From NCBI RefSeq assembly GCF_041053055.1, contig NZ_CP163443.1:3720001-3784000 (forward strand): a stretch of DNA of 64,000 nucleotides, written 5' to 3'. The notes beneath the pieces were generated by a model, which saw only the letters and a program-made list of their open reading frames with translations, searched no databases and had not been told where the DNA came from. This stretch comes from Streptomyces sp. R41 (GTDB lineage Bacteria; Actinomycetota; Actinomycetes; Streptomycetales; Streptomycetaceae). Below are positions 42,961-53,748 of this stretch, in pieces. How positions within the stretch are numbered: the first letter of the stretch is position 1; every line of letters begins with the position of its first letter. A program made the translations under genes and the position numbers.

Positions 42961-44127
42961 CTACCCCGCCGGTAGCTCCGTCACGACCTCGTACATCCCG
43001 TCCCGGCGCCCCGCCGAGAAGGTCCCGCCCGCTGTCCGTACCCGCTCCGCCATCCCGGCCGTGCCGGTGCCCGTGGAGACGGCGGCGTGGACGGCGGCGC
43101 CGGTCGCGGGCACGCGGTTGCGGATCTCGGCCCGCAACCGCCCCGTCGCGACCAGGACGTGCACATGCACGCTCTCACCGGGCGCATGCTTCGCCGCGTT
43201 CGTGAGGCACTCCTGCACCACCCGGTGCACAGCGGCCTGCCGGAGCGGCGACAGCCGGTACGCGGCACCGTCGACGAGCAGCTCGACGGGGCTGCCGACC
43301 CGCTCGCTCGCCGCCGCCAGCGCGGGCAGCGCGTCCAGCCCGGGCGTGGGCGCACCGTCGACACCCCGCTGGACGATGATCTCGTTCAGCATCCGGTGGG
43401 CACCGCGCGCGGTCTCCGACAGTTCTTCGAAACCGTCCGAGTACGCCGACTCGCGCGCCCGCCGCGCCAGCACCTGCGAGCGCACGCTCAGCAGCGTCAA
43501 CTCGCGCCCCACGAAGTCGTGCACATCCCGGGCGATCCTCGACCGCTCCCGCTGCACCGCCTGCAGCGCGGCCGTCTCCGCCCGCTGAGCCTCCAACTCC
43601 AGCTCCAGCCCCTGCCGGTTCGCCGCGATCCCGACCCCTGCCGCGAGCCCCCCGATCGGCACCACCAGGCTGAGGAAGTCGCTCAGCGACTCCCCGCGGT
43701 GCGGCGGCCACCCGGGCAGCTCGAAGAGGACGTACGCGACGAGGACGTATCCCACGACGCCGAGCACGCCCGCCCGCCGTCCGCGGTACCGGCCGAGGGA
43801 GTACAGCACGAACTGCGCCATCGTCAGCTCGTGCAGCCACCCGAGAAACACGAGTGAGACGACGTACGGCACCCACGGCGCCGTTCGCCGCAGCAGCAGC
43901 GTCGCCGAGCCCAGCGCGAGGACGGCGGCGGCCATCGGCCCGTTGAGCGAGTTGTCCGCCTCGGCGAGGCCGGGGATGTCGAGACTGGTCAGTCCGAGGC
44001 AGGTGAGCGCGGCGAGGACGTCGAGGCCGCGCGGGGAGCCGGTCGCCCGATCCACCGCACGCCCGACGCGGCGACGGCCCGCGGCCGCCGCCTGGCGCAG
44101 CGCGGGGGCGACGGGCAGGTCGTGCAT
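42961..44127 (-). CDS. NarL-group histidine kinase without an adjacent response regulator
   Basis: This 388-residue membrane kinase has 4-5 hydrophobic helices (about 35-165), then a HisKA_3 dimerisation helix with phospho-acceptor His 203 (RERSRIARDVHDFVGRELTL) and an ATPase domain with N-box QECLTNAAKHAPGE. The next motif, normally DxGxG, is degenerate (EIRNRVPATG), and the G2 region reads GTGTAGMAERVRTAGG. I chose ATG 44127 because GAGGATGAGGGA precedes it; the longer frame begins in the upstream terminator. No response-regulator gene lies on either side, so the partner is elsewhere. Confidence 0.86.
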   Translation of the reverse strand: MHDLPVAPALRQAAAAGRRRVGRAVDRATGSPRGLDVLAALTCLGLTSLDIPGLAEADNSLNGPMAAAVLALGSATLLLRRTAPWVPYVVSLVFLGWLHELTMAQFVLYSLGRYRGRRAGVLGVVGYVLVAYVLFELPGWPPHRGESLSDFLSLVVPIGGLAAGVGIAANRQGLELELEAQRAETAALQAVQRERSRIARDVHDFVGRELTLLSVRSQVLARRARESAYSDGFEELSETARGAHRMLNEIIVQRGVDGAPTPGLDALPALAAASERVGSPVELLVDGAAYRLSPLRQAAVHRVVQECLTNAAKHAPGESVHVHVLVATGRLRAEIRNRVPATGAAVHAAVSTGTGTAGMAERVRTAGGTFSAGRRDGMYEVVTELPAG

Positions 44128-44267
44128 TCCCTCATCCTCCGGGCCCCGTCTCTCCGATTCATCAGACTTTTGGCCCCTTTTTGTATGCAATGGAGTGATA
44201 TGCGCCACGAGGACCGTCGCCGCCCTGACGTGGAACCGAACCGCCACCGACGCGGTCGTACGACGGA

Positions 44268-44306
44268 CGAAGGCCCCCGGAACCATGGAGGTTCCGGGGG
44301 CCTTCG
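44268..44306 (-). terminator. Terminator after valS
   Basis: A perfect 17-bp stem (CGAAGGCCCCCGGAACC with its complement) and a 5-base loop lie 19 bp past the valS stop. Confidence 0.9.
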
Positions 44307-44324
44307 CACACGTACAACCGGCGG

Positions 44325-46949
44325 CTACGCCTCCGGCAGGCGGTCCAGCTGTGCCTTGATGCGGGCGATGTCCTCGTCCGCCTTGGCGAGCCGCGTGCGG
44401 ATCTTCTCCACGACGTGGTCCGGGGCCTTGGCGAGGAACGCCTCGTTGCCGAGCTTGGCGTTCGCCTGGGCCTTCTCCTTCTCGGCGGCGGCGAGGTCCT
44501 TGGCGAGGCGCTTGCGCTCCGCGGCGACGTCGATCGTGCCGGACAGGTCGAGCGCGACCGTGGCGCCCGCGACCGGCAGCGTCGCCGTGGCCGAGAAGCT
44601 CTCGCCCTCCGGCTGCAGGCGCAGCAGCTGGCGGATGGCCGCCTCGTGCGGGGCCAGCGCGGTCCCGTCGAGGGTCAGCCGGGCCGGGACGCGCTGGCCG
44701 GGCTGCAGGCCCTGGTCGGCACGGAAGCGGCGGACCTCCGTGATGACCTGCTGGAGCGTGTCGATCTCGCGCTCGGCGGCGGCGTCGCGGAAGCCGCTGT
44801 CGGTCGGCCAGTCGGCGACGACGACCGACTCGCCACCGGTGAGGGTGGTCCAGAGGGTCTCCGTGACGAACGGGACGATCGGGTGGAGGAGACGAAGGGT
44901 CACGTCCAGGACCTCACCGAGGACCCGGCCGGAGACCTTCGCGGGCTCGCCGCCGCCCATGAACGTCGTCTTGGACAGCTCGACGTACCAGTCGAAGACC
45001 TCGTCCCACGCGAAGTGGAACAGGGCGTCGGACAGCTTGGCGAACTGGAAGTCGTCGTACAGCGCGTCGACCTCGGAGACCACCGAGTTGAGCCGGGACA
45101 GGATCCAGCGGTCGGTGGCCGACATCTGCTCGGGCGAGGGCAGCGGGCCCTCGATCGTCGCGCCGTTCATCAGCGCGAAGCGCGTGGCGTTCCAGATCTT
45201 GTTGGCGAAGTTGCGGGAGCCCTGGACCCAGTCCTCGCCGATCGGGACGTCGACGCCGGGGTTGGCGCCGCGGGCGAGCGTGAAGCGCAGGGCGTCGGAG
45301 CCGTACTTGTCCATCCAGTCCAGCGGGTTGACCGCGTTGCCGAAGGACTTCGACATCTTCTTGCCGAACTGGTCGCGGACCATGCCGTGCAGGGCGATGG
45401 TGTGGAACGGCGGGGTGCCGTCCATCGCGTACAGGCCGAACATCATCATCCGGGCGACCCAGAAGAAGAGGATGTCGTAGCCGGTGACCAGGACGGAGTT
45501 CGGGTAGAACTTCGCGAGCGATTCGGTCTGTTCGGGCCAGCCCATCGTGGAGAACGGCCAAAGACCGGAGGAGAACCAGGTGTCGAGGACGTCGGTGTCC
45601 TGATGCCAGCCCTCGCCGGTCGGAGCCTCGTCGTCGGGACCGACGCAGACGACCTCGCCGTTCGGGCCGTACCAGACCGGAATGCGGTGCCCCCACCACA
45701 ACTGCCGTGAAATGCACCAGTCGTGGAGGTTGTCGACCCAGTCGAAGTACCGCTTCTCCATCTCCTGGGGATGGATCTTGACCTTGCCCTCGCGGACCGC
45801 GTCACCGGCGGCCTTCGCGAGCGGGCCGACCTTGACCCACCACTGCATGGACAGGCGCGGCTCGATGGTGGTCTTGCAGCGCGAGCAGTGGCCGACGCTG
45901 TGGACGTACGGCCGCTTCTCGGCGACGATCCGGCCCTCGGCGCGCAGCGCGGCGACGATGGCGGAGCGGGCCTCCAGCCGGTCCAGGCCCTGGAAGGGGC
46001 CGTGGGCGGTGATGACCGCGTGCTCGTCCATGATCGTGATGGCCGGCAAGTCGTGCCGCTGCCCGATCTCGAAGTCGTTAGGGTCGTGAGCCGGGGTGAC
46101 CTTGACGGCGCCCGTGCCGAACTCGGGGTCGACGTGCTCGTCGGCGACGACCGGGATGGAACGGTCGGTCAGCGGCAGCCTGATGAGCTTGCCGACCAGA
46201 TGCCTGTACCGCTCGTCCTCCGGGTGAACGGCGACGGCCGTGTCACCGAGCATGGTCTCGGCACGCGTGGTGGCGACGACGATGGTGTCGTCCCCGTCGC
46301 CGTACTTCATGGAGACGAGCTCGCCGTCGTCGTCCTGGTACTCGACCTCGATGTCGGAGATGGCGGTCAGGCAGCGCGGACACCAGTTGATGATGCGCTC
46401 GGCGCGATAGATCAGCTCGTCGTCGTAGAGCCGCTTGAAGATGGTCTGAACGGCCTGCGAGAGCCCTTCGTCCATGGTGAAGCGCTCACGAGACCAGGCG
46501 ACGCCGTCGCCGAGGCGGCGCATCTGTCCGCTGATCTGCCCACCGGACTCGGCCTTCCACTGCCAGACGCGCTCGACGAAGGCCTCACGGCCCAGGTCGT
46601 GCCGGGACTTGCCCTCCTTGCCGAGCTCCCGCTCGACGACGTTCTGCGTGGCGATACCGGCGTGGTCCATGCCGGGCTGCCACAGCGTCTCGTAACCCTG
46701 CATGCGCTTGCGGCGCGTAAGGGCGTCGATGAGGGTGTGCTCGAATGCGTGCCCGAGGTGCAGGCTGCCCGTGACGTTCGGGGGCGGGATGACGACGGTG
46801 TACGGAGGCTTGTCGCTCTTGGCGTCGGCCTCGAAGTAACCGCGCTCTACCCAGCGCTCGTACAGCGGCCCCTCTACGTCGGCCGGCGCGTACTGGGTCG
46901 GCAGTTCGGTGTGGGGCGCTGATGGCTGCTGCTGAGCGTTGTCGGTCAC
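44325..46949 (-). CDS. valS: Valyl-tRNA synthetase
   Basis: This 874-residue class I synthetase has the HIGH-type motif [20 protein letters not shown], an editing (CP1) domain with [20 protein letters not shown], the KMSKS motif [11 protein letters not shown] and a C-terminal coiled coil (about 810-874, [20 protein letters not shown]). The 46950-47085 interval to the divergent gene holds its promoter. Confidence 0.98.
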   Translation of the reverse strand: MTDNAQQQPSAPHTELPTQYAPADVEGPLYERWVERGYFEADAKSDKPPYTVVIPPPNVTGSLHLGHAFEHTLIDALTRRKRMQGYETLWQPGMDHAGIATQNVVERELGKEGKSRHDLGREAFVERVWQWKAESGGQISGQMRRLGDGVAWSRERFTMDEGLSQAVQTIFKRLYDDELIYRAERIINWCPRCLTAISDIEVEYQDDDGELVSMKYGDGDDTIVVATTRAETMLGDTAVAVHPEDERYRHLVGKLIRLPLTDRSIPVVADEHVDPEFGTGAVKVTPAHDPNDFEIGQRHDLPAITIMDEHAVITAHGPFQGLDRLEARSAIVAALRAEGRIVAEKRPYVHSVGHCSRCKTTIEPRLSMQWWVKVGPLAKAAGDAVREGKVKIHPQEMEKRYFDWVDNLHDWCISRQLWWGHRIPVWYGPNGEVVCVGPDDEAPTGEGWHQDTDVLDTWFSSGLWPFSTMGWPEQTESLAKFYPNSVLVTGYDILFFWVARMMMFGLYAMDGTPPFHTIALHGMVRDQFGKKMSKSFGNAVNPLDWMDKYGSDALRFTLARGANPGVDVPIGEDWVQGSRNFANKIWNATRFALMNGATIEGPLPSPEQMSATDRWILSRLNSVVSEVDALYDDFQFAKLSDALFHFAWDEVFDWYVELSKTTFMGGGEPAKVSGRVLGEVLDVTLRLLHPIVPFVTETLWTTLTGGESVVVADWPTDSGFRDAAAEREIDTLQQVITEVRRFRADQGLQPGQRVPARLTLDGTALAPHEAAIRQLLRLQPEGESFSATATLPVAGATVALDLSGTIDVAAERKRLAKDLAAAEKEKAQANAKLGNEAFLAKAPDHVVEKIRTRLAKADEDIARIKAQLDRLPEA

Positions 46950-47085
46950 GGGGTCAGTTTAGGGGCGTCACCGCCCTGTCCCGAAACGCGATTCTTTCGT
47001 AACGGTGAGGCCCCCGGGAGCCTGGCCGGGTGACCTGTGCGCCAGGATGTCAGGAACACATAAGCATCTGGAGGGGAACCCAGTA

Positions 47086-48027
47086 ATGAGCTACAACCAG
47101 CCGGGCCCGTACGGCGGGCAGCCCCAGCAGCCCGGACCGTACGGTCAGCCGGGCCCCTACGGCCAGCAGCCGCAGGCCCCCCAGCCCGGCTACGGCTACC
47201 CGCAGCAGGCTCCCCCCGCGCAGCCCGGCTACGGCTACCCCCAGCAGGCTCCCCAGGGTGTCCCGCCGCAGACTCCCCCCTACGGCCAGCAGCCCGCGTA
47301 CGGCCAGCAGCCCTACGGCGCCGTGCCGCAGCCGCCCGCCCCGAGCGGCGGCAAGAAGAAGACGGGCCTGATCATCGGCGCCGTCGCCGTCGTGGCAGCG
47401 ATCGCGGTGGGGGCGTACTTCGTGATCGGCGGGGGTGGGGGTTCCGACGTCGCCGACGACGGTCCGCACAAGCTGACGACTCCGGCGACGGTGCTCACCG
47501 ACTACAAGAAGGACAACAGCGCCGACAGCGGCGGCTTCGACGAGAACGACGTCAAGGACGCCGAGAAGCACGGCGTGAAGAACGCCAAGGACGTTCACGC
47601 CGGCTACCAGTCGGGGGACGAGGAGACCAGTCCGCTGACCGTGAAGGCGATCAACTTCATGGGCGTGTACGGCGAGATCGACGATCCTGAGTCGGTCGTC
47701 GACGCCATGTTCGCCGAGATGAAGAAGGACACCAAGAGCGACGAGGGTGAAATCGTCGGCAGCCCCAAGGCGTTCACCCCCGCCGGCCTGGACGGCGCGG
47801 TCCTGAAGTGCCAGGAGATCAAGTACAAGGGCGACTCGTCCTCCTCCAGCTCCTCGGCCGGACCCAAGGAAATCAGCATGCCGGTGTGCATCTGGGGTGA
47901 CCACAGCACCCTGGGCGTCATCATCCAGGCCGATGTGGCCAACGCCATGACGGGCAAGAGCGCCGACCTGAGCGCGGGGGCCGACCTCACGGCCAAGTTC
48001 CGCAAGGAAGTCCGCGTCAAGATCTGA
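47086..48027 (+). CDS. Membrane protein with Pro/Gly/Tyr/Gln-rich cytoplasmic domain
   Basis: 313 residues. The first about 88 are a low-complexity PGPYGQQPQ-type sequence, then KKKTG and one membrane helix (LIIGAVAVVAAIAVGAYFVI). The external part (about 120-313) is not recognised; it has a Ser-rich stretch and two Cys (LKCQEI, MPVCIW). ATG 47086 follows GGAGGGGA by 8 nt; upstream codons lack such a site. Proteins of this layout are frequent in Streptomyces and their function is unknown. The N-terminal repeats resemble those of proteins that bind partners through multivalent, disordered contacts. Confidence 0.82.
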   Translation: MSYNQPGPYGGQPQQPGPYGQPGPYGQQPQAPQPGYGYPQQAPPAQPGYGYPQQAPQGVPPQTPPYGQQPAYGQQPYGAVPQPPAPSGGKKKTGLIIGAVAVVAAIAVGAYFVIGGGGGSDVADDGPHKLTTPATVLTDYKKDNSADSGGFDENDVKDAEKHGVKNAKDVHAGYQSGDEETSPLTVKAINFMGVYGEIDDPESVVDAMFAEMKKDTKSDEGEIVGSPKAFTPAGLDGAVLKCQEIKYKGDSSSSSSSAGPKEISMPVCIWGDHSTLGVIIQADVANAMTGKSADLSAGADLTAKFRKEVRVKI

Positions 48028-48100
48028 CGACTGCACGGCAGTTCGCGCCCATGGGCGCCCGGCGAGTCTGCTGGGCGCCCATGGCGCGTACGGGCCGACG

Positions 48101-48370
48101 TCAGGCTCGTACGCACGCCCCCTGTGCGTCTGCCGGGCTGACGTGTATCTGTATCAGCTGGTTGAGGCAATTGGGGTTCCAGGCCTTGCCGAGCCCGACG
48201 TCAATCGCACCATGACTGCATGCCGTCTTCACCTTGGGTCCAACCAAGTACCCGTGGTTGCCGATGTAGTTCACGCAGGTGCTCTGATTGGCTTGTGCTG
48301 ATGTCGCCACCACGACCGGCGTGATGGCCGCCGCAGCAACCACGGACAGTGCTGTGAACGCGCGTCTCAT
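48101..48370 (-). CDS. Small secreted Cys-containing protein
   Basis: This 89-residue protein has a Sec signal (MRRAFTALSVVAAAAITPVV, cleavage near SAQA-NQS). The mature part of about 60 residues has four Cys (STCVNY, KTACSHG, NPNCLNQ, GACVRA), so two disulfides are likely. The start ATG 48370 has ACGAGG close upstream; the longer frame to 48595 runs through the clpX terminator. No family is recognised. It could be a small antimicrobial or surface protein. Confidence 0.72.
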   Translation of the reverse strand: MRRAFTALSVVAAAAITPVVVATSAQANQSTCVNYIGNHGYLVGPKVKTACSHGAIDVGLGKAWNPNCLNQLIQIHVSPADAQGACVRA

Positions 48371-48495
48371 CCTCGTGTTCTTGCCTCCCGTTTCACTTGC
48401 CGCGAGGTGGTCGGCCTCGCGGTGATCAAGAAGATCACCCGAAGCCGGCGTCGCACAAGTGACCGACCTCGACGTGGCTTGATCCGGGCATGCAG

Positions 48496-48542
48496 CGACG
48501 GAGGGGGCGCCCAGCGGAATCCGCTGGGCGCCCCCTCCGTCG
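48496..48542 (-). terminator. Terminator after clpX
   Basis: A perfect inverted repeat of about 22 bp per arm (starting CGACGGAGGGGGCGCCCAGC) lies 13 bp past the clpX stop. Confidence 0.9.
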
Positions 48543-48554
48543 TAAGGGAACCGG

Positions 48555-49841
48555 CTACGCCGTCTTCTGCTCGCCCGGGCCCCGTCCGCGGGCATCCCGC
48601 GGAATCAGCGTCGGGTTCACGTTCGAGTGGACGACGTCCGCGGTGATGACGACGCGGGCCACGTCCTTGCGGGACGGGACCTCGTACATCACCGACATCA
48701 GGACTTCCTCCATGATGGCGCGCAGGCCGCGCGCGCCGGTCTGGCGGAGGATGGCCTGGTCGGCGATGGCTTCCAGCGCCTCGCGCTCGAAGTCCAGTTC
48801 CACGCCGTCGAGTTCGAAGAGGCGCTGGTACTGCTTCACCAGAGCGTTGCGGGGCTCGACCAGGATCTGGAGGAGGGCCTCGCGGTCCAGGTTGTGGACC
48901 GAGGTGATCACCGGGAGGCGGCCGATGAACTCGGGGATCATGCCGAACTTGACCAGGTCCTCGGGCATGACGTCCTCGAACTGGTCCTTGGACTCCAGCT
49001 CGCGCTTCGAGCGGATCGTCGCCCCGAAGCCGATTCCCTTGGCGCCGGCACGGGATTCGATGAGCTTCTCCAGGCCCGCGAAGGCGCCGCCCACGATGAA
49101 CAGGACGTTCGTCGTGTCGATCTGGATGAACTCCTGGTGCGGGTGCTTGCGGCCGCCCTGGGGCGGGACCGACGCCGTCGTGCCTTCGAGGATCTTGAGG
49201 AGGGCCTGCTGGACGCCCTCGCCCGACACATCTCGCGTGATCGACGGGTTCTCGCTCTTACGAGCCACCTTGTCGATCTCGTCGATGTAGATGATGCCCG
49301 TCTCGGCCTTCTTGACGTCGTAGTCGGCCGCCTGAATGAGCTTGAGCAGGATGTTCTCCACGTCCTCGCCCACGTACCCAGCCTCCGTCAGCGCCGTCGC
49401 GTCGGCGATGGCGAACGGCACGTTCAGCATGCGGGCCAGGGTCTGGGCGAGCAGTGTCTTGCCGGAGCCCGTGGGGCCCAGCAGCAGGATGTTGGACTTC
49501 GCCAATTCAATGGCGTCGTCGCGATTTTGACCCGTGCTGTTCTCGCCGGCCTGGACCCGCTTGTAGTGGTTGTACACCGCGACCGAGAGAGCTTTCTTGG
49601 CCGACTCCTGGCCGACCACGTACCCCTCGAGGAACTCGTAGATCTCGCGGGGCTTCGGGAGCTCCTCCCAGCGGACCTCGCTCGTCTCCGCGAGCTCTTC
49701 CTCGATGATCTCGTTGCAGAGATCGATGCACTCGTCGCAGATGTACACACCGGGGCCTGCGATGAGCTTCTTGACCTGCTTCTGGCTCTTGCCACAGAAC
49801 GAGCACTTGAGCAGATCGCCGCCGTCACCGATGCGTGCCAC
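48555..49841 (-). CDS. clpX: ATP-dependent Clp protease ATP-binding subunit ClpX
   Basis: This 428-residue AAA+ unfoldase delivers substrates to ClpP. The N-terminal C4 zinc finger (CSFCGKSQ … CDECIDLC) is followed by Walker [20 protein letters not shown], Walker [21 protein letters not shown], the IGF-loop region [14 protein letters not shown] and the ClpX C-terminal domain. GTG 49841 gives the family start [17 protein letters not shown] and is preceded by AAGGGGAAG. It is last in the clpP1-clpP2-clpX run, after a strong hairpin. Confidence 0.97.
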   Translation of the reverse strand: MARIGDGGDLLKCSFCGKSQKQVKKLIAGPGVYICDECIDLCNEIIEEELAETSEVRWEELPKPREIYEFLEGYVVGQESAKKALSVAVYNHYKRVQAGENSTGQNRDDAIELAKSNILLLGPTGSGKTLLAQTLARMLNVPFAIADATALTEAGYVGEDVENILLKLIQAADYDVKKAETGIIYIDEIDKVARKSENPSITRDVSGEGVQQALLKILEGTTASVPPQGGRKHPHQEFIQIDTTNVLFIVGGAFAGLEKLIESRAGAKGIGFGATIRSKRELESKDQFEDVMPEDLVKFGMIPEFIGRLPVITSVHNLDREALLQILVEPRNALVKQYQRLFELDGVELDFEREALEAIADQAILRQTGARGLRAIMEEVLMSVMYEVPSRKDVARVVITADVVHSNVNPTLIPRDARGRGPGEQKTA

Positions 49842-49939
49842 GGTGTGCTTCCCCTTCGCCTGGGAGACGCCTAGGTCCAGCGGCTCCTGGTGCTGCCTTA
49901 TGTCCGACGGTACCTTGCCGAGCCCCCCGTTCGGGCCCC

Positions 49940-49977
49940 CCTTGGCGTGGTTCACTTTGTCGTGAACCACGCCAAGG
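49940..49977 (-). terminator. Terminator between clpP2 and clpX
   Basis: A perfect 16-bp stem (CCTTGGCGTGGTTCAC) and 6-base loop lie 24 bp past the clpP2 stop, making clpX at least partly an independent transcription unit. Confidence 0.88.
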
Positions 49978-50001
49978 AGCGGCAGACGATACAGCGATAC
50001 G

Positions 50002-50682
50002 TCAGACGATCGCGGAACTGTTCATCTTGCGGGTGGAGATGATCTGGTCGATCAGGCCGTACGCGAGCGCGTCCTCAGCGGTGAGGATCTTGTCGCGCTC
50101 GATGTCCTCGCGGATCTTCTCGATCGGCGTGGTCGAGTGCTTGGCCAGCATCTCTTCCAGCTGCGCGCGCATCCGGAGGATCTCGTTCGCGGCGATTTCG
50201 AGGTCCGAGACCTGGCCGCGGCCGGTCTCGCTGTAGGGCTGGTGGATCAGCACACGGGCGTTCGGAAGCGCCATGCGCTTGCCCGGCGTACCGGCGGCCA
50301 GCAGGATCGCGGCGGCCGAGGCCGCCTGGCCCATGCAGACCGTCTGAATGTCGGGCTTCACGAACTGCATCGTGTCGTAGATGGCCGTGAGGGCCGTGAA
50401 AGAGCCACCGGGGCTGTTGATGTAGACCGAGATGTCACGGTCGGGGTCCATCGACTCCAGGCACAGCAGCTGCGCCATGACGTCGTTGGCGGAGGCGTCG
50501 TCGATCTGCACGCCGAGGAAGATCACGCGCTCCTCGAAGAGCTTCGCGTACGGGTCGTACTCACGCACGCCCTGCGAGGTGCGCTCGACGAAGCGCGGGA
50601 TGACGTAGCGGGACTCCGCGCGAGGACCGGTGTACTCGGCCTGCGTGCGGGCGTGGAGGCCGCTGCCGGGGAAGTCGTTCAC
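50002..50682 (-). CDS. clpP2: ATP-dependent Clp protease proteolytic subunit 2
   Basis: This 226-residue serine protease subunit has the oligomer-forming start [20 protein letters not shown], Ser nucleophile in [19 protein letters not shown], His in [11 protein letters not shown] and the Asp region [21 protein letters not shown] 50682 gives [20 protein letters not shown] and has AGGAGA 5 nt upstream. The first about 30 residues are probably a propeptide. It is cotranscribed with clpP1 across a 118-bp GC-rich gap. Confidence 0.96.
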   Translation of the reverse strand: MNDFPGSGLHARTQAEYTGPRAESRYVIPRFVERTSQGVREYDPYAKLFEERVIFLGVQIDDASANDVMAQLLCLESMDPDRDISVYINSPGGSFTALTAIYDTMQFVKPDIQTVCMGQAASAAAILLAAGTPGKRMALPNARVLIHQPYSETGRGQVSDLEIAANEILRMRAQLEEMLAKHSTTPIEKIREDIERDKILTAEDALAYGLIDQIISTRKMNSSAIV

Positions 50683-50800
50683 TGTGTCTCCTGAAGAGCC
50701 TGATAAGGGCTGAGGCGGTCGGCTGGGGGCGCTGGGCGGCTCGCGCCGCCCCTGGGGGCGGTGGAGAAGCCCTGCGCCGCCCTGGAGGGCGCTGAGGGGC

Positions 50801-51421
50801 TTACGCCGCCCCGGTGCCGCCGCCGCCCGGCATACCGGCAGCGGTGGGCATGATGTCGTCGATGAGGCCGTACTCCTTGGCCTCGATCGGGTCGAACCAG
50901 CGGTCGCGGTCCGAGTCACGAGTGATCTGCTCGACCGTCTGTCCGGTGTGGAAGGAGGTCAGCTCCGCCATCCGCTTCTTGGTGTGCAGCAGCCGCTCGG
51001 CGTGGATCTTGATGTCCGACGCGGAGCCGGCGAGGCCGGCGGAGGGCTGGTGGATCAGGATCTCGGCGTTCGGCAGGGCGAAGCGCTTGCCGGGGGTGCC
51101 GGCGCTGAGCAGGAACTGGCCCATCGAGGCCGCCATGCCCATGGCGATGGTCACCACGTCGTTCTTGATGTACTGCATGGTGTCGTAGATCGCCATGCCG
51201 GCCGTGATCGATCCGCCGGGGCTGTTGATGTAGAGGTAGATGTCCTTGTCCGGGTCGGAAGCAAGGAGCAGCAGCTGCGCCGTGATCTTGTTGGCGATGT
51301 CATCGTCGACCGCCTGGCCGAGGAAGATGATCCGCTCGCCGAGCAGCCGGTTGTAGACCTGGTCGCCGAGGCCACCACCGATGGAGGGGTCGCCGGCGGC
51401 GGAGGGCATCAGATTCGTCAC
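50801..51421 (-). CDS. clpP1: ATP-dependent Clp protease proteolytic subunit 1
   Basis: This 206-residue protein has the catalytic Ser in [19 protein letters not shown], His in [17 protein letters not shown] and Asp in [23 protein letters not shown] 51421 is favoured by the AGGTGG just upstream; an ATG four codons later is possible. A Gly-rich tail (PGGGGTGAA) ends the protein. With ClpP2 it forms the mixed tetradecamer. A ClgR-type operator lies 166 bp upstream. Confidence 0.96.
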   Translation of the reverse strand: MTNLMPSAAGDPSIGGGLGDQVYNRLLGERIIFLGQAVDDDIANKITAQLLLLASDPDKDIYLYINSPGGSITAGMAIYDTMQYIKNDVVTIAMGMAASMGQFLLSAGTPGKRFALPNAEILIHQPSAGLAGSASDIKIHAERLLHTKKRMAELTSFHTGQTVEQITRDSDRDRWFDPIEAKEYGLIDDIMPTAAGMPGGGGTGAA

Positions 51422-51586
51422 GTATCCACCTGCTCGTCTTACGACGGCGCCGGGCCGTCTCACGTCTTCTGCTGGGGGCGTGGGACCCCGGTCCAACACC
51501 GCTCGGGCGGCTTCGGGGACTCCCCTGCCCTCGTATTCATGGACCCTAACGCGCGGGTCCCTCCGGTGAATCCCGCAGAAGGAACT

Positions 51587-51600
51587 GTTCGCTGTGAGCG
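51587..51600. promoter_or_regulatory. Candidate ClgR operator upstream of clpP1P2
   Basis: GTTCGCTGTGAGCG fits the ClgR-box core (CGCY-N4-GCG with an upstream GTT) known from actinobacterial clp promoters. ClgR activates clpP1P2 in Streptomyces. The rest of the 410-bp clpP1-tig interval holds only a partial dispersed repeat and the tig terminator. Confidence 0.6.
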
Positions 51601-51618
51601 CAGGTCGGGCGCCCCGCC

Positions 51619-51656
51619 GGGCGCGCCCCGCAAGGGGCGCGGGGAACCGCGCGATC
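51619..51656. repeat. Partial dispersed GC-rich repeat, copy 6
   Basis: GGGCGCGCCCCGCAAGGGGC followed by GCGGGGAACCGCGCGATC corresponds to the inner part and one arm of the palindrome seen in the other copies. Confidence 0.6.
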
Positions 51657-51778
51657 AGCCCACGAAAGGCCGCATTCGCCGAGAGAGCGCCCCTGGCAGA
51701 CGCGTCTGCGGGTTTGGCGGGGGTTGCTCGCGCCCACGCGGCGGAGCCGCAGATGTCACAGCCCGCGCCCAAAAGCCC

Positions 51779-51812
51779 GACGGGGCCCCCGGTGTCCCCG
51801 GGAGCCCCGTCC
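51779..51812 (-). terminator. Terminator after tig
   Basis: Fourteen-base arms (GACGGGGCCCCCGG; one mismatch) begin 20 bp past the tig stop. Confidence 0.85.
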
Positions 51813-51831
51813 AGCTGTACAGCGAGGCTGA

Positions 51832-53232
51832 TCAGGCCTCGGTGGTCTCCTCGGCGGAGCCGTCGGCGGCCTCACCCTCGGTGACCTCGGCGGCGACCTC
51901 CGTGGCCGTCTCCGTCTCGTCCTCGTCCTCGAGGTCGACGATCTCGCCGTTCGTGTCCTTGACCGTGGCGGCCTCGACGACGACCGCGAGGGCCTTGCCG
52001 CGGGCGACCTCGCCGACGAGCATCGGGACCTGGCCGCCCTCGACGACGGCCTGGGCGAACTGGTCGGGGGACATGCCGGAGGAGGCAGCGCGCCGCATGA
52101 GGTGCTCGGTGAGCTCCTCCTGGTTGACGTTCAGCTTCTCCTTGTTGACGAGCTCGTCCAGGACGAACTGCGTCTTGATGCCCTTGACCGCGGCTTCCTT
52201 GGTCTCGGCGTCGAACTCTTCCTCGGTCTTGCCCTGGATCTCCAGGTACTTCGCGAGGTCGAGACCCATCTGGCCGAGCTGGTGGTGCTCGAGGTTGTGC
52301 TTACGGGTGTTGATCTCGTCCTCGAGCAGCTTCTCGGGGACGGGCACCTCGACCAGCTCGAGCAGCTTCTCCAGGACGCGCTCCTGGGCCTGCGTGGCCT
52401 GGTCGTACTGCTTCATGTTCTCGAGGCGCTTGCGGCTGTCCGCCTTCAGCTCCTCCAGGGTGTCGAACTCGGAGGCGAGCTGCGCGAAGTCGTCGTCGAG
52501 CTCGGGGAGTTCGCGCGCGGCGACCTGGGTGACCTTGACGGTGACCTCGGCCTCCTTGCCGGCCGCGGAGCCGCCCTTGAGCTCGGAGGCGAAGGTGGCC
52601 TCGCCACCGGCCTCCAGGCCCGTCACGGCGTCGTCGATGCCGTCGAGCAGCTCGCCGGAGCCGATGGTGTAGGAGACACCGCTGGCGATGCCGTCCTCGA
52701 GGACCTCGCCGTCGACCTTGGCCTCCAGGTCGATGGTGACGACGTCGCCGTCCTGGGCGGCGCGCTCGACCGGAGAGGTCGACGCGAAGCGCTCGCGCAG
52801 GTCGGAGACGGCCTTCTCGACGTCCTCGTCGCTGACCGCGATGGCGTCGACCTCGACCTCGATGCCGGAGTAGTCCGGGATCTCGATGGTCGGGCGGACG
52901 TCGACCTCGGCGGTGAAGTTCAGCGTCTCGCCGTCCTTCAGCTCGGTGATGTCGACCTCGGGCTGGCCGAGGACGTTCAGCTCAGCCTCGTTGACCGCTT
53001 CGGTGTAGAACTTCGGGAGCGCGTCATTGACGGCCTCTTCGAGCACGGCGCCGCGACCGAACCGCTGGTCGATGACGCGCGCCGGGATCTTGCCCTTCCG
53101 GAACCCCTTCACCGTGACCTGCTGGTTGATCTTCTTGTACGCCGCGTCGAGGCTGTCCTTGAGCTCCTCGAAGGGCACCTCAATGCTGAGCCGAACCCGG
53201 GTCGGGTTCAGGGTCTCCACGGCGCTCTTCAC
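51832..53232 (-). CDS. tig: Trigger factor (ribosome-associated chaperone)
   Basis: A 466-residue chaperone. The ribosome-binding domain includes the signature [17 protein letters not shown]. The FKBP-type PPIase domain (about 150-245) has [20 protein letters not shown] and [20 protein letters not shown]. The C-terminal substrate cradle is helical. A strongly acidic tail (about 430-466, [20 protein letters not shown]) extends beyond the usual fold, as is common in Streptomyces. It precedes the clp genes in the same orientation. Confidence 0.97.
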   Translation of the reverse strand: MKSAVETLNPTRVRLSIEVPFEELKDSLDAAYKKINQQVTVKGFRKGKIPARVIDQRFGRGAVLEEAVNDALPKFYTEAVNEAELNVLGQPEVDITELKDGETLNFTAEVDVRPTIEIPDYSGIEVEVDAIAVSDEDVEKAVSDLRERFASTSPVERAAQDGDVVTIDLEAKVDGEVLEDGIASGVSYTIGSGELLDGIDDAVTGLEAGGEATFASELKGGSAAGKEAEVTVKVTQVAARELPELDDDFAQLASEFDTLEELKADSRKRLENMKQYDQATQAQERVLEKLLELVEVPVPEKLLEDEINTRKHNLEHHQLGQMGLDLAKYLEIQGKTEEEFDAETKEAAVKGIKTQFVLDELVNKEKLNVNQEELTEHLMRRAASSGMSPDQFAQAVVEGGQVPMLVGEVARGKALAVVVEAATVKDTNGEIVDLEDEDETETATEVAAEVTEGEAADGSAEETTEA

Positions 53233-53435
53233 GGTTCGGTCTCCTTGGGGGCTGACTTCTTGGGGGTTCTGCTGCGTGCTTCTGCCGGGTCGGGCAGAGC
53301 CTTAAGCGGATTCGCGGCCCTTGAGAGACGTAACAGTGCAGACACACGGGCGCGCAGCTTGCATAGTAACCGCAGGCGGTACACGCCCCAAAAGGTGATC
53401 TTGCGACGCGCGGAACCCTGGCGGGTTCCGGCTGG

Positions 53436-53512
53436 TGGTCGGGGTGGCGGGATTTGAACCCACGGCCTTCCGCTCCCAAAGCGGACGCGCTACCAAGCTG
53501 CGCCACACCCCG
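53436..53512 (-). tRNA. tRNA-Pro (anticodon TGG)
   Basis: A cloverleaf fits on the minus strand: acceptor CGGGGTG/CACCCCG with discriminator A and encoded CCA, D arm GCGCAGCTTGGTAGCGC, anticodon stem TCCGC/GCGGA with loop TTTGGGA, and T arm with GGTTCAAATCC. The anticodon TGG reads CCA and related proline codons. Confidence 0.97.
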
Positions 53513-53666
53513 TCGGTGCGACACGTAGGGTACATGCCCGCAGGCAGTGGGGCTGCCGCATTTCCCGAGCGCCCGTGCGGCACGGAAACGGGGTGTGCGT
53601 CGAAGGCGTACGACCCGCTACGATGCCTCCTGTGCCGCGGTCACTGACCTGCGGCGCGACCTGCTC

Positions 53667-53740
53667 GCGGGCGTAGCTCAATGGTAGAGCCCTAGTCTTC
53701 CAAACTAGCTACGCGGGTTCGATTCCCGTCGCCCGCTCCA
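53667..53740 (+). tRNA. tRNA-Gly (anticodon TCC)
   Basis: Acceptor GCGGGCG/CGCCCGC with discriminator T and encoded CCA, D arm AGCTCAATGGTAGAGC, anticodon stem CTAGT/ACTAG with loop CTTCCAA (anticodon TCC), and T arm GCGGGTTCGATTCCCGT. It has no long variable arm. Confidence 0.97.
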
Positions 53741-53748
53741 AAAGACGT

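Noticed and set aside
51600..51660. CRISPR-like or phage-like repeat in the clpP1 leader
   Set aside because: Only a fragment of the dispersed intergenic palindrome; no regular repeat-spacer pattern. No CRISPR array was seen anywhere in the window.
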